From: Actinotalea ferrariae
GTDB taxonomy: Bacteria > Actinomycetota > Actinomycetes > Actinomycetales > Cellulomonadaceae
Length of the DNA stretch: 35,106 nucleotides
Direction: 5' to 3'
Assembly: GCF_019733465.1 (NCBI RefSeq)
Contig: NZ_JACVQL010000014.1
Coordinates: forward strand, 1-35,106
The position numbers and the translations under genes are program-made. Below, one piece after another: positions 1 through 8,835 of this stretch. The notes under the pieces were generated by a model, which saw nothing but the letters and a program-made list of their open reading frames with translations, did no database searches and was not told the origin of the DNA. Position 1 is the first letter of the stretch; each line of letters begins with the position of its first letter.

Positions 1-528
1 GCCCCGCACGGCGGTGCTCACCCGACGCAGCAGCGCGGCGACCTCGCCCTGCACCGCGGCGCCGTCGAGCGCGGCCAGCTCGTCGGCCGGCGCGAGGCTC
101 AGGCGCTCCACGCGCACGCGCACGGCACGGGCCTCCCCCTCGAGCGCGCTCCCGGCGGGACCGCCGACGAGCTCCCCCGCCTGCGTGAGGTACCACAGCA
201 GCTCGTGCAGACCCCGGACGACGCCGAAGGCCGCGAACATCGACGACGCCGTCGCAGCGTCGTCGTGCCAGGAGCGTCCGCCGAAGGTGACCTGCGCGAC
301 CTTCGGACCCGCGCCGAGGCAGTCGTAGACCGTGCAGCCGGTGAAGCCGGACGTGCGCAGGCGCGCGTGGATGGTGCACCGGTGGTCGGGCGCGAGGTTG
401 GGGCACGGCTCGCCCGCCTCCTTGTCGATCGCGAAGTCGGCGGACCGGGAGAAGGCGAGCGCGACGCAGCACAGGCCGACGCAGCTCGCGCAGTCGGCCC
501 GCAGCGCGCCGGTGTCAGCCGCCCTCAT
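1..528 (-). CDS. Pentapeptide-repeat-type protein, Cys-rich N-terminal part (partial)
   Basis: The reading frame starts at the ATG at 528, 7 nt after a GGAGGT ribosome site, and runs off the left edge, so only the first 176 residues are seen. The N-terminus has a cysteine cluster (C13, C16, C20, C21, C42, C51, C65, C70), with phrases such as FAIDKEAG and [11 protein letters not shown]. From memory these match the conserved head of actinobacterial proteins that continue into pentapeptide repeats; the spacing also recalls metal-binding YkgJ-like clusters. The repeat part would lie outside the window, so the class rests on the head domain only. Its start overlaps the end of the upstream small gene by 14 nt, suggesting co-transcription. 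The function is unknown; a metal-binding role for the cysteines is inference. Confidence 0.7.
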   Translation of the reverse strand, partial: MRAADTGALRADCASCVGLCCVALAFSRSADFAIDKEAGEPCPNLAPDHRCTIHARLRTSGFTGCTVYDCLGAGPKVAQVTFGGRSWHDDAATASSMFAAFGVVRGLHELLWYLTQAGELVGGPAGSALEGEARAVRVRVERLSLAPADELAALDGAAVQGEVAALLRRVSTAVRG

Positions 529-718
529 GCCACCTCCGGTCCTCCGCGTCCCACGCCTCCGACCTCGTCCGGGCGAGCGCGAGCGCCTCCTGGGCCGCGG
601 CGCGCGTCGGGTACGGGCCCATGCGCGTCGTCCAGGGGCTGACCTTGCCCTGCTCGACCTCGCCCGTGGTGGGGTTGAAGAAGAACTCGCCGCCCGCGGC
701 GTCGTCGGTCGTTCCCAT
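515..718 (-). CDS. Small SPOR-like protein (67 aa)
   Basis: The product is short and soluble. It has a [14 protein letters not shown] segment, then [20 protein letters not shown] and an acidic-aromatic tail ([10 protein letters not shown]). Actinobacteria carry a family of this size, usually annotated as SPOR domain-containing, with the same N-x-x-TGEVE-x-G and RMGPY signatures. Classical SPOR domains bind denuded peptidoglycan glycans, but this one lacks a signal peptide or membrane anchor, so cell-wall binding is doubtful. The start ATG at 718 follows a GGAG-like purine run (cggaggagcc). It sits back to back with map, 87 bp apart, and overlaps the next leftward gene by 14 nt. Confidence 0.72.
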   Translation of the reverse strand: MGTTDDAAGGEFFFNPTTGEVEQGKVSPWTTRMGPYPTRAAAQEALALARTRSEAWDAEDRRWHEGG

Positions 719-805
719 GGCTCCTCCGTCCGCTCGTCCGTCCTCGTGCGCGCGCCCGACCACGTGCGTGGGCGGCCGCTGCGCCTCCTCCGTAGACTGC
801 CAGCC

Positions 806-1696
806 ATGTCGATCGCGCACGCACCGGAGGGGACGCTGGTCCCCGGGACCCTCAGCCCGGTGCGCTCCGTGCCGCCCCACATCGAGCGGCCGGAGTACGT
901 CGGGAAGGATCGCGAGCTGCCGTTCCGCGGCTCGGAGGTCAAGGACGCCGAGACGATCGAGCGCATCCGCGTCGCGTCGCGGATCGCCGCGCAGGCGCTC
1001 GCCGAGGTCGGGCGGCACGTCGCGCCGGGCGTGACCACGGACGAGCTCGACCGCATCGGCCACGAGTTCCTGTGCGACCACGGGGCCTACCCGTCGACGC
1101 TGCACTACCAGCCGCACCCGCGGCAGGTGCCCTTCCTCAAGTCGCTGTGCACGTCGGTCAACGAGGTGATCTGCCACGGCATCCCCGACTCGACCGTGCT
1201 GCGGGACGGGGACATCGTCAACGTCGACGTGACCGCCTACGTCGACGGCGTCCACGGCGACACCGACGCCACGTTCCTCGTGGGCGACGTCGACGAGGAG
1301 TCGCGCCTGCTCGTCGAGCGCACGCACGAGGCGATGATGCGCGGGATCAAGGCCGTCGCGCCGGGGCGCGAGATCAACGTCATCGGCCGGGTCATCGAGA
1401 AGTACGCGCAGCGCTTCGGCTACGGCGTGGTCCGGGACTTCACGGGGCACGGGGTCGGCGAGGCGTTCCACTCGGGTCTCGTCGTCCCGCACTACGACGC
1501 GGCGCCGCGGCACGCGACGATCATCGAGCCCGGCATGGTGTTCACCGTCGAGCCGATGCTCAACCTCGGCACCCCGGAGTGGGAGATGTGGGACGACGGC
1601 TGGACGGTCGTGACCCGCGACCGCCGCCGCAGCGCGCAGTTCGAGCACACCCTCGTCGTGACCGAGACCGGAGCGGAGATCCTGACGCTGCCATGA
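806..1696 (+). CDS. map: Type I methionine aminopeptidase
   Basis: This 296-residue cytosolic metalloprotease removes the initiator methionine from nascent proteins. All five metal ligands of the pita-bread fold are visible: D141 and D152 in the [14 protein letters not shown] segment, H215 in TGHGVG, E249 in FTVEPM and E280 in FEHTL. The N-terminal extension of about 45 residues containing [14 protein letters not shown] is typical of the longer actinobacterial paralogue. The ATG at 806 was chosen because upstream in-frame sequence is arginine-rich and does not resemble the family. Its stop overlaps the ATG of ppgK by 4 nt, indicating translational coupling. The assignment is firm. Confidence 0.95.
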   Translation: MSIAHAPEGTLVPGTLSPVRSVPPHIERPEYVGKDRELPFRGSEVKDAETIERIRVASRIAAQALAEVGRHVAPGVTTDELDRIGHEFLCDHGAYPSTLHYQPHPRQVPFLKSLCTSVNEVICHGIPDSTVLRDGDIVNVDVTAYVDGVHGDTDATFLVGDVDEESRLLVERTHEAMMRGIKAVAPGREINVIGRVIEKYAQRFGYGVVRDFTGHGVGEAFHSGLVVPHYDAAPRHATIIEPGMVFTVEPMLNLGTPEWEMWDDGWTVVTRDRRRSAQFEHTLVVTETGAEILTLP

Positions 1697-2478
1697 CCAC
1701 CACACCTGCCCCGAGCGCCCTGCCGGCGCGGGCTTTCGGCATCGACATCGGCGGCAGCGGTATCAAGGGCGCGCCGGTGGACCTGGCCAAGGGCGAGTTC
1801 GCGGCTGACCGCGTGCGGATCCCCACCCCGCAGCCCTCCACGCCGGAGGCCGTGGCCCGGACGGTCGGCGACCTCTTCGACTCCTTCGACCTCCCGGCGG
1901 ACCTCCCCATCGGCGTGACCTTCCCGGCGGTCATCCAGCACGGCGTAGCGCGCTCCGCCGCCAACGTCGACGAGTCGTGGATCGGCACCGACGTCACCGC
2001 GGTGATCGCGGAGGCGACGGGTCGCCGGGTGCTCGCGGTCAACGACGCCGACGCGGCGGGCTACGCCGAGACCCTCTACGGCGCCGCGCGGGACACGCGA
2101 GGCACCGTCCTCGTCGTGACCCTCGGCACCGGCATCGGCTCGTGCCTCGTGGTCGACGGGACGCTCGTGCCGAACACCGAGCTCGGGCACCTCGAGATCG
2201 ACGGGTACGACGCCGAGAGCCGCGCCGCGGACAGCGCGCGCGAGCGCGAGGGGCTCGACTGGGAGCGGTGGGCCGAGCGGCTCCAGCGCTACTTCCGCGT
2301 CGTCGAGGACCTGTTCTGGCCGGACCTCGTCGTCGTCGGCGGCGGCGTGAGCAAGAAGCACGAGCAGTTCCTGCCGCTGCTGGACCTCCGGACGCCGATC
2401 GTCCCGGCCCGCCTGCGGAACGCCGCGGGCATCGTCGGCGCCGCGGCGCTCGCCGCACGCGGCGTCGCGCTCGACTGA
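1693..2478 (+). CDS. ppgK: Polyphosphate glucokinase
   Basis: This is a 261-residue ROK-family sugar kinase that phosphorylates glucose using inorganic polyphosphate (often also ATP) and feeds glycolysis. Visible motifs are the N-terminal phosphate loop [16 protein letters not shown], the sugar-binding and catalytic region around [11 protein letters not shown], the second phosphate motif [11 protein letters not shown], and ELGHLEID. The [14 protein letters not shown] motif lies near the C-terminus. Length is normal for the family. It overlaps map by 4 nt. A polyphosphate-dependent kinase is typical of Micrococcales, and beta-glucanase products from the downstream GH16 enzyme could be a source of its glucose; that link is only inferred from proximity. 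Confidence 0.93.
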   Translation: MTTTPAPSALPARAFGIDIGGSGIKGAPVDLAKGEFAADRVRIPTPQPSTPEAVARTVGDLFDSFDLPADLPIGVTFPAVIQHGVARSAANVDESWIGTDVTAVIAEATGRRVLAVNDADAAGYAETLYGAARDTRGTVLVVTLGTGIGSCLVVDGTLVPNTELGHLEIDGYDAESRAADSAREREGLDWERWAERLQRYFRVVEDLFWPDLVVVGGGVSKKHEQFLPLLDLRTPIVPARLRNAAGIVGAAALAARGVALD

Positions 2479-2507
2479 CGCTCGACCGACGCACCGGAGC
2501 GACCGCC

Positions 2508-3812
2508 GTGGACCCGCTGGGCTGGCTGCTCGTCGTCGGTGGGGTGCTCGCGCTCCTCGTCGTCGCCGACCGTGTCGTCGCCCGCCTGCCGCCACGCCCT
2601 CGACGGCCCGACGACGCGCCCGGCGTCCGGCCGGGCGGCGGCTCGGGCATGTTCGGGGAGCTCGTGGAGATCCTCCAGCCGTCGGCGCGCCACCTGCACG
2701 AGGAGCAGGAGCGGCAGCGGCACGACCTCGTGCTGCCCGGCGACGCCGACCCGCCCTGGACGGTCGACCTCGACGCGGGCACGGCCGTGGTCCCCGGGGC
2801 GGTGCCGCATGCAGGTCATGGCGTCAGGCAGGACGGCGGGCAGGACGGCGGGCAGGATGCCAGGCAGGACGCCGGGGACGCCGGGGAGCACGCCGGGCAG
2901 GATGCCGCGCCGGACGGCGGGCGGGAGACGGTCCCTGGCTCGCCCCGCGGCCCACGCGAGCTGGCGACGTCGGCCCCGCACCTGATCCAGCTCGCGCCGG
3001 GCGTCTGGGTCACGACCTCGCAGCCGTGGTCGACCACGACGACGGTCGTCGCCGGACCCGGCGGCCGGTGCCTCGTGGTGGATCCGGCGCTGACCCCCGC
3101 CGACCTGGACGCCCTCGCGGCCGAGCTCGCCGGGCGCGGGTGGTCCGTCGAGGCGGGGTTCTCGACGCACCCGCACTGGGACCACGTGCTGTGGTCGACT
3201 CGATTGGGCGACGTGCCGCGATGGGCGACGCCCGACGCGGTCGCGCGCGCCGCGCGCACGCACGCCGAGCTCGTCGCCGAGGCCGGCCGCACAGCGCCGG
3301 GGCACGACGCCGCCCTGCTCGGCCGGCTGGATCCGCTCGACGGCGAGGAGGTGCCGTGGTCCGGTCCTCGCGCCGTCGTCGTGCCGCATCGCGCCCACTG
3401 CCCCGGGAGCGCCGCGGTCGTGATCCCGGACGCCGGGGTCCTCCTCGCCGGGGACCTCCTGTCCGACCAGGAGATCCCGCTCCTCGACGTCGACTCCCCC
3501 GACCCCGTCGCCGACCACCTCGCGGCGCTCGACGCGCTCGAGGCGGCCGCGGCGCGGTGGGCGGTCGAGGTCCTCGTGCCGGGCCACGGCACGCCCACCG
3601 ACGCAGCGGGGCTCGCGGAGCAGCTCGCCGCCGACCGCGCCTACCTGGAGGCGCTGCGCGCTGCTGTGGGCGGCACGGCGGCAGGCTCGAGCGTGGACGA
3701 CGTCGTGGACGACGTCGTCGACCGGCGCCTCGTCGACCCGGAGCAGCGCGACCACCACGCGCACCAGCTGGCCGCCCTCCGACGTCGTGGCGGCGTGCGC
3801 GACCCGTCCTGA
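2508..3812 (+). CDS. DUF6191-like membrane segment fused to a metallo-beta-lactamase-fold hydrolase
   Basis: The frame is open for 434 residues from a GTG at 2508, about 8 nt after CGGAG. Residues 1-25 form one membrane helix. Residues about 45-90 ([20 protein letters not shown], then QRHD) match my memory of the small actinobacterial DUF6191 proteins. A Gly/Asp/Gln-rich repeated linker (residues about 106-140) joins this to a metallo-beta-lactamase domain with H221-P-H223-W-D225-H226, the HRAHCPGSA segment, AGDLLSDQE, and PGHG near the end. The binuclear zinc site therefore looks intact. The substrate cannot be deduced. The two parts may instead be adjacent in-frame genes, with the second starting at a GTG in or before the linker (for example 2802). 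The C-terminus carries a small DDVVDDVVD repeat. Confidence 0.68.
   Translation: MDPLGWLLVVGGVLALLVVADRVVARLPPRPRRPDDAPGVRPGGGSGMFGELVEILQPSARHLHEEQERQRHDLVLPGDADPPWTVDLDAGTAVVPGAVPHAGHGVRQDGGQDGGQDARQDAGDAGEHAGQDAAPDGGRETVPGSPRGPRELATSAPHLIQLAPGVWVTTSQPWSTTTTVVAGPGGRCLVVDPALTPADLDALAAELAGRGWSVEAGFSTHPHWDHVLWSTRLGDVPRWATPDAVARAARTHAELVAEAGRTAPGHDAALLGRLDPLDGEEVPWSGPRAVVVPHRAHCPGSAAVVIPDAGVLLAGDLLSDQEIPLLDVDSPDPVADHLAALDALEAAAARWAVEVLVPGHGTPTDAAGLAEQLAADRAYLEALRAAVGGTAAGSSVDDVVDDVVDRRLVDPEQRDHHAHQLAALRRRGGVRDPS
2825..2927 (+). repeat. Tandem 10-15 bp microrepeats in the DUF6191-hydrolase linker
   Basis: The motif GGCAGGACGGCGG and variants (GGCAGGATGCC, GGCAGGACGCC) recur in a head-to-tail run. 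They encode a low-complexity Gly/Gln/Asp/Ala linker. Such tracts expand and contract by replication slippage, so linker length may vary between strains. Confidence 0.7.
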
Positions 3813-3828
3813 CGCGCTGAGACGGGTC

Positions 3829-3868
3829 TCGACACGACACGTGTCACCGGCTACAACTGACACGTGTC
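3829..3868 (+). promoter_or_regulatory. Promoter of the GH16 gene overlaid by two GACACGTGTC palindromes
   Basis: A -35 box TCGACA (3829-3834, 5/6 to consensus) and a -10 box TACAAC (3852-3857, 4/6) are separated by exactly 17 bp. The perfect palindrome GACACGTGTC occurs twice: at 3836-3845 inside the spacer, and at 3859-3868 over the predicted transcription start. The second copy extends to TGACACGTGTCA. Centres are 23 bp apart, close to two helical turns. This layout is what a dimeric repressor (for example LacI, GntR or MarR type) would use. No candidate regulator for it lies beside the gene, and the inducer is unknown. Confidence 0.62.
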
Positions 3869-4008
3869 ACCCAGAAGGGTGATCTTTCCTCCCCCATCCG
3901 CTGAGACCGGTTCCATCCGGGCTCTCCACCACGCCAGACTGCCTGGGTGCGCCTTCCCCCGGTGCACCCGCGCAGCGCTGTGCGGCGACTCTCCAAAGGC
4001 GGAGACAC
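3864..4008 (+). other. Long structured leader before the GH16 start codon
   Basis: About 145 nt separate the predicted transcription start from the GTG at 4009. The leader holds an imperfect hairpin near 3903-3926 (GAGACCGG paired with CCGGGCTC) and one at 3945-3969 (GGGTGC paired with GCACCC). A third small stem near 3990-4005 (CTCTCC with GGAG) would involve the ribosome site GGCGGAG. I recognise no known riboswitch class. Confidence 0.3.
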
Positions 4009-7000
4009 GTGACAGCTCGACATTGGCTCGCGGCGGCACTGGCGCCCGCAGTCGTCCTCCCCCTCGTCATGGCGGCACCGGCCTCGGCCGCGTCCGTCTC
4101 GACCATCGCCGACTTCGAGGGCTCCGCGGAGCCCCCGGCCACCTTCTACAGCTACGGCGGCGCGGGCGGTGGCGCCGGTTTCGGCGTGGTCACCGTGCAG
4201 CCGGGCGACCCGCTCGCCCGTCCTGACCAGGAGGGTGCGAACAACGTCCTGTCCGTCGGGATCGACGTCCCCACGGGCTACGCCGGGTTCGGCGAGAATC
4301 TCGCGGCCCTGGGGGACTGGAGCGCCTTCGACGGCCTCCAGTTCTGGATGCAGGGCACGAACAGCGGCGCGGTGCTGCAGTCCGAGCTCCTCGAGGAAGC
4401 CCCAGGCGGCGGTGAGGGCGAGCGCTTCGACGTCACGTTCACCGACAATTGGACGGGCTGGCGGCTGGTCCAGCTGCCCTTCGCCGGCTACGCCCCCGCG
4501 GCGGACCACAACCCGGCGCCGGAGAACGGCGTCCTCGACCTCGAGAAGGTCCGCGGCTACATCTTCCCGGTCGTCAGCGGCACCACGACCTTCGCCATGG
4601 ACGACATCGGCCTGTACGCGGGCACGACGGTCGCACCGACCGTCGGCTTCGCCGCGAGCACCGCGGGCGTCGCCGAGGGCGGCACGGCCGCGCTGACGGT
4701 GCGCCTCAACGTCGCGTCCGAGTCGACGGTCACCGTCGACCTGGCGACGTCCGACGGCACCGCGACCGCCGGCGAGGACTACACCGCCGTCGAGACCACC
4801 GTGACCTTCACGCCGGGCGTCACGACGCAGACCGTCGACGTCGTCACCGCGCAGGACACCGAGGCCGAGGGCAACGAGACCGTCGTCGCGACGCTCTCCT
4901 CGCCCGACGGCGCGACGCTCAGCACGGACACGCTCACGCTCACGGTCCGCGACGACGACGCCGCCCCCGCCTCCGAGGTGTGGGACAACGTCCGGGTCGT
5001 GACGACCTTCGCCGAGCCCGAGGTCCCGGTCGGCGAGGACGCCGACGGCAACACGGTCGGCTTCGAGCGCTTCACCGACCCGAACGCGTCGTCCGAGGTC
5101 GCCTTCGTCGCCCCGCCGGCGCCGGTCCCCGGCAAGGCGGCCGACGACCAGGCCGCGCGGGTCACGCTCCGGGCGCCGTCGTACGCCGGCTTCACCAACA
5201 AGCTGACGAACGACTCGGTCGACGCGTGGGTCCCGCAGGACTGGAGCCGCTACGACGGCGTCAGCTTCTGGCTGTACGGCCAGAACACGGGCCACTCGCT
5301 CTTCATCGACATCCTCGACAACCGCAACCCCGACTCGACGGTCGACGACGCCGGCCGCTACAGCGTCGCGTTCACCGACGACACGCTGGGCTGGCGCTAC
5401 GTCGAGCTGCCGTTCAGCTCCTTCACGCGCAAGGACGTCGGCAACGGCGCCCCCAACGACGGGCTGACGCTGAACGCGATGCACGGCTGGGCCTTCGGCG
5501 CCACGGCGGTGCCGGCCACGACCACCTGGTACCTGGAGGACTTCGCGCTCACCGTCCCCGAGACGGTCGTCGACGAGTTCGAGTACGCGTCGCTCCCCTC
5601 GGGTCAGGACGCGAACGGCGTGGGCATCGGCTTCCACACCTACAACGGTCCGGGCGCGTCCGCCTCCGCGGGCGTCACGACCGGGGCCCCGGCGGACTCC
5701 CGCCCGAGCGCGGACGAGGGCAACACCGTCCTCGACCTGACGATGGACGTGCCGGCCGGGTCGTGGGGCGGCGTCTCGCACGCCTTCGCCGAGGACGGCA
5801 CGTGGGTGAGCCAGGACTGGACGGACCACCAGGGCCTCAACTTCTGGTTCCACGGTGACGGCAGCGGTGAGCAGCTCTACGTCGACATCGTGGAGAACCG
5901 CCCGGAGGGCTCGACCACCGACAACGCCGAGCGGCACAGCGCGACGTTCACCGACGACGTCGTCGGCTGGCGGTTCGTCGAGCTCGAGTGGGCCGACTTC
6001 AGCCGCAAGGAGATCGGCAACGGCGCGCCGAACGACGGCCTGACGCTCGAGGAGGTGCACGGCTACGCCATCGGCGCCGTCACCACCGACGGCCCGCAGG
6101 ACTACGCCGTCGACCGGCTCGCCGTGTGGGGCGCGAGCCTCGACGACGTGCCGCTCGTGGTCGGCTTCGACCGCGGAACCTACGGCGTCACCGAGGGCGA
6201 CGCGGCGACGCTGCGCGTCACGCTGAGCCGGCCGTCCGAGACGGCGATCACGGTGGACTACGCCACGGTCGTGAGCACGGACCGCACCCAGACCGAGGAC
6301 GGCGCCGCCGTCCCCGGCCGGGACTACACGGCGGTCGAGGGCACGCTCACCTTCGCGCCGGGCGAGACGCTGCAGACCTTCGTCGTCCAGACGACGGAGG
6401 ACGCCAAGCACGAGCTCGCCGAGAGCGTGCAGGTGCAGCTGTCCGACGCCGCGGGCGGCACGGCAGAGATCAGCGGGTTCGCCCGGTCCGCGAGCGTCTC
6501 CATCACGGACGACGACCCCGAGGACCCGCTGCTCGTCGAGGACTTCGAGAGCGCGCCGGGTCTGTGGCGGTCCGAGAACGCCACGCTCGAGAGCGTGCGC
6601 GTCCTGGCCGACAGCGACGACGCCTACCCCGGCCAGGCGGCCGACGAGGGCGTCGGCGAGGTCGTCGTCACGGGCGCGGGTGCCGCGGTCCGGCGTGACT
6701 TCGCGCAGCCGCAGGACTGGTCGGGCCAGGAGGGCCTGTCGTTCTGGTACCGCGGCACGGGCAGCGGCGAGCCGGTCACCGTCGCCCTGCGCGACGACTC
6801 GGCTCCCGACCCCGGTCCGGAGGGCTGGACGAACGTCGTCTACCGCGACGACTTCGACGCCTCCGCGGGCACGCCCGTGGACCCGACGACGTGGTCGAAC
6901 GAGACCGGTGGCTGGGGCTGGGGCAACGCCGAGCACCAGTACTACACGCCGGGCTCGCAGAACGTCTGGCAGGACGGTGAGGGCAACCTCGAGATCGAGC

Positions 7001-8079
7001 TGCGGCCCAACACGGACGAGTCCCTCTGGTGCTCGACCAACGGTGCGCCCTGCGGGTACACCTCGGCGCGCATCGCGACGCAGGGCAAGGCCGAGTTCCT
7101 CTACGGCCGGATCGAGGCCCGCCTCAAGGTCCCGGCCGGCGAGGGTCTCTGGCCGGCGTTCTGGACCCTGGGCAACGACTTCCTCGAGGTCGGCTGGCCG
7201 CAGACGGGCGAGATCGACATCATGGAGCACGTCGAGGGCGACAACGGCCGGCCGTGGGAGTCCTTCGGCACGGTCCACGGCCCCGGCTACTCCGGTGGCC
7301 AGTCGGTCGGGCACAAGGTGTGCCTCGACGACGCGGGTGAGGCGACCACGTGCCCGCGGACGAGCGGCGAGTCCTTCTCGGACGAGTTCCACACCTACGG
7401 CGTGGAGTGGGAGCCGGACCGCATCACCTGGCTCCTGGACGGCGAGCCGTTCGGCTCGGTCACGCCGGAGGAGCTGCCGGGCGAGTGGGTCTTCGACCAC
7501 CCGTACTTCCTCATCGCCAACATGGCGATCGGCGGCAACTTCGGCGGCACCATCGAGCCGGGCCTCGAGCTGCCCGCCTCGTACCTGATCGACTACATCC
7601 AGGTCGAGCAGGCGCCGGACACGGCCGAGCGGTTCGAGACGACGTTCGTCGACGACAGCGAGGGCTGGCAGCAGATCACCGTCCCGTTCGACGCCTTCGA
7701 GCGCTCGGCCGCTCAGCCGGCCGGTGCGCCCGACAACGGCCTCACCCTGTCCTCCGTGAACGGTCTGGGGATCACCCTCGCCGACGGCGCGTCCGGGACC
7801 GTGCTCCTCGACGAGCTGCGCGTGGGGCCCGTGGTCACCGACCCGGGCACCGTGCCAGGGACGCCGGGTGGTCCAGGCACCCCGGGCGCCGTCCCCGGCG
7901 CGCCGGTGACGCCCGGGACGGGTGCGGTCGCGGGCGCCGGCGGCGCGGCGGCGGTCGCACGCGGCTCGCTCGGGGCCACGGGCGTGGAGCTGTGGGCCGT
8001 CGCGGCGTCGATGGTGCTACTGCTCGCAGGGACCGCGCTGGTCGTCGCGACGAGCCGACGGCGGCTCGCGGGCGACTGA
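4009..8079 (+). CDS. Wall-anchored multidomain GH16 beta-glucanase (laminarinase-like)
   Basis: The 1356-residue secreted enzyme probably hydrolyses beta-1,3- or mixed-linkage glucans. Order: signal peptide (1-28, cut after APASAA); a CBM11-like beta-sandwich (about 30-205); Calx-beta (208-318); two more CBM11-like domains (about 325-517 and 521-710); a second Calx-beta (715-840); the first half of a fourth CBM11-like domain (843-940); the GH16 domain (941-1204); the second half of the fourth domain (1205-1275); a Pro/Gly linker; and a wall-sorting signal LGATG (1321-1325) followed by a membrane helix and SRRRLAGD. The GH16 catalytic signature is GEIDIMEH with nucleophile E1068, D1070 and acid/base E1073. 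The GTG at 4009 follows GGCGGAG. It is preceded by its own palindrome-bearing promoter and followed by a strong hairpin. The Calx-beta modules probably act as spacers. The exact glucan is not decided by sequence. Confidence 0.9.
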   Translation: MTARHWLAAALAPAVVLPLVMAAPASAASVSTIADFEGSAEPPATFYSYGGAGGGAGFGVVTVQPGDPLARPDQEGANNVLSVGIDVPTGYAGFGENLAALGDWSAFDGLQFWMQGTNSGAVLQSELLEEAPGGGEGERFDVTFTDNWTGWRLVQLPFAGYAPAADHNPAPENGVLDLEKVRGYIFPVVSGTTTFAMDDIGLYAGTTVAPTVGFAASTAGVAEGGTAALTVRLNVASESTVTVDLATSDGTATAGEDYTAVETTVTFTPGVTTQTVDVVTAQDTEAEGNETVVATLSSPDGATLSTDTLTLTVRDDDAAPASEVWDNVRVVTTFAEPEVPVGEDADGNTVGFERFTDPNASSEVAFVAPPAPVPGKAADDQAARVTLRAPSYAGFTNKLTNDSVDAWVPQDWSRYDGVSFWLYGQNTGHSLFIDILDNRNPDSTVDDAGRYSVAFTDDTLGWRYVELPFSSFTRKDVGNGAPNDGLTLNAMHGWAFGATAVPATTTWYLEDFALTVPETVVDEFEYASLPSGQDANGVGIGFHTYNGPGASASAGVTTGAPADSRPSADEGNTVLDLTMDVPAGSWGGVSHAFAEDGTWVSQDWTDHQGLNFWFHGDGSGEQLYVDIVENRPEGSTTDNAERHSATFTDDVVGWRFVELEWADFSRKEIGNGAPNDGLTLEEVHGYAIGAVTTDGPQDYAVDRLAVWGASLDDVPLVVGFDRGTYGVTEGDAATLRVTLSRPSETAITVDYATVVSTDRTQTEDGAAVPGRDYTAVEGTLTFAPGETLQTFVVQTTEDAKHELAESVQVQLSDAAGGTAEISGFARSASVSITDDDPEDPLLVEDFESAPGLWRSENATLESVRVLADSDDAYPGQAADEGVGEVVVTGAGAAVRRDFAQPQDWSGQEGLSFWYRGTGSGEPVTVALRDDSAPDPGPEGWTNVVYRDDFDASAGTPVDPTTWSNETGGWGWGNAEHQYYTPGSQNVWQDGEGNLEIELRPNTDESLWCSTNGAPCGYTSARIATQGKAEFLYGRIEARLKVPAGEGLWPAFWTLGNDFLEVGWPQTGEIDIMEHVEGDNGRPWESFGTVHGPGYSGGQSVGHKVCLDDAGEATTCPRTSGESFSDEFHTYGVEWEPDRITWLLDGEPFGSVTPEELPGEWVFDHPYFLIANMAIGGNFGGTIEPGLELPASYLIDYIQVEQAPDTAERFETTFVDDSEGWQQITVPFDAFERSAAQPAGAPDNGLTLSSVNGLGITLADGASGTVLLDELRVGPVVTDPGTVPGTPGGPGTPGAVPGAPVTPGTGAVAGAGGAAAVARGSLGATGVELWAVAASMVLLLAGTALVVATSRRRLAGD

Positions 8080-8085
8080 CCCGCT

Positions 8086-8130
8086 CATGACGAGGCCCCG
8101 CCGGTCGGTGACCGGCGGGGCCTCGTCATG
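8086..8130 (+). terminator. 20-bp perfect hairpin terminator after the GH16 gene
   Basis: The arms 8086-8105 and 8111-8130 are perfectly complementary around a 5-nt loop, starting 6 nt after the stop codon. There is no T-tract, which is usual for actinobacterial terminators. Being symmetrical, it can also end leftward transcription, including that of the STAS gene whose stop codon lies 30 bp to the right. Confidence 0.9.
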
Positions 8131-8160
8131 CGTGTGCTGGAAACGGACGCCGCTCCGGGC

Positions 8161-8535
8161 TCACACCGTCGGGACGGGGTCCTCGCCGCCGACGGCGCCA
8201 CCGGCCAGCTCCGCCGCGTCGAACAGGTCCTCGAGGCCGAGCAGCTGGAGCACGTCCGTGACGAGCGGCGGCGCGTTGCGGAGGGTCACCGGCAGGCCCT
8301 CCTCGCGGCCGACACGCAGGAACTGGATGAGGAACGCGATGCCCGTCGAGTCGATGAACGTGACCTCCCCGGCGTCGAGCACCACGGGCAGGTCGCGCGT
8401 CAGCGCCCGGCTCATCGCGCTGCTCGCCTGCTCGCGCAGGGCCTCGTCGATCTCGCCCCAGAGGTACGCGACGGTGGTCCCGCCGGTCTCCGCGACGGTG
8501 ATCCCGCCGACTGCGCGCTCGCTCGTCTCGTCCAT
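8161..8535 (-). CDS. STAS-domain anti-sigma factor antagonist
   Basis: This 124-residue single-domain protein has the SpoIIAA/RsbV fold. The segment VVLDAGEVTFIDSTGIAFLI contains the conserved D-S-T-G, with S63 as the predicted phosphorylation site. Such proteins bind an anti-sigma kinase when unphosphorylated and release a stress or sporulation-type sigma factor. The partner kinase, sigma factor and PP2C phosphatase are not in the window. The ATG at 8535 was preferred over longer in-frame starts because the upstream residues are low-complexity; an AGGAGG lies about 12 nt upstream. It shares the region with a receiver-domain protein and a GAF protein, which hints at a sensing cluster, but they are not one operon. 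Confidence 0.88.
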   Translation of the reverse strand: MDETSERAVGGITVAETGGTTVAYLWGEIDEALREQASSAMSRALTRDLPVVLDAGEVTFIDSTGIAFLIQFLRVGREEGLPVTLRNAPPLVTDVLQLLGLEDLFDAAELAGGAVGGEDPVPTV

Positions 8536-8688
8536 GTGCCACCGGCCTCCTGCTGCGTCCCGGCGACGGGCCGGCATCGTTGTCGAACCTCCCGGGACGA
8601 CCCTCGGACAGGACGGCCGCGGCGCGGGGGCAGAGAGAAATCTACCGTCGGACGTGCGAGGACGCATGGCGGGTGACACCGTGAGGGC

Positions 8689-8835
8689 ATGAGCTCCACC
8701 GACGGCACGACCGACGTCCCGGACAGCTTCGACGAGCGTCAGCCCGACCTCCCGACGCTCGCCGTCGACCCCGATCCCCTGCCCGACGAGCACGACGGGC
8801 AGGACACCGGCTTCGAGGAGCCGAAGGACGGCTGA
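8689..8835 (+). CDS. Small acidic protein (48 aa), hypothetical
   Basis: A short frame from the ATG at 8689 encodes a highly acidic, probably disordered peptide rich in Asp, Pro and Glu (for example FDERQPDLPTLAVDPDPLPD) with no Cys or hydrophobic core. It is divergent from the STAS gene. A weak GAGGG lies just upstream of the ATG. I do not recognise a family. The non-random acidic composition favours a real gene over chance in this GC context, but without strong initiation signals the call is tentative. The 66 bp to the convergent response regulator hold only imperfect GGCTCAGCCGT-type direct repeats. Confidence 0.4.
   Translation: MSSTDGTTDVPDSFDERQPDLPTLAVDPDPLPDEHDGQDTGFEEPKDG

Noticed and set aside
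3864-4008. A c-di-AMP (ydaO-type) or other known riboswitch in the glucanase leader
   Set aside because: I could not find the conserved cores of the classes I know; only generic hairpins are visible.
3844-7500. A very long minus-strand open frame opposite the glucanase gene
   Set aside because: It is arginine- and valine-rich, shows no domain, and mirrors codon bias of the plus-strand GH16 gene, whose domains and signal peptide are clear.
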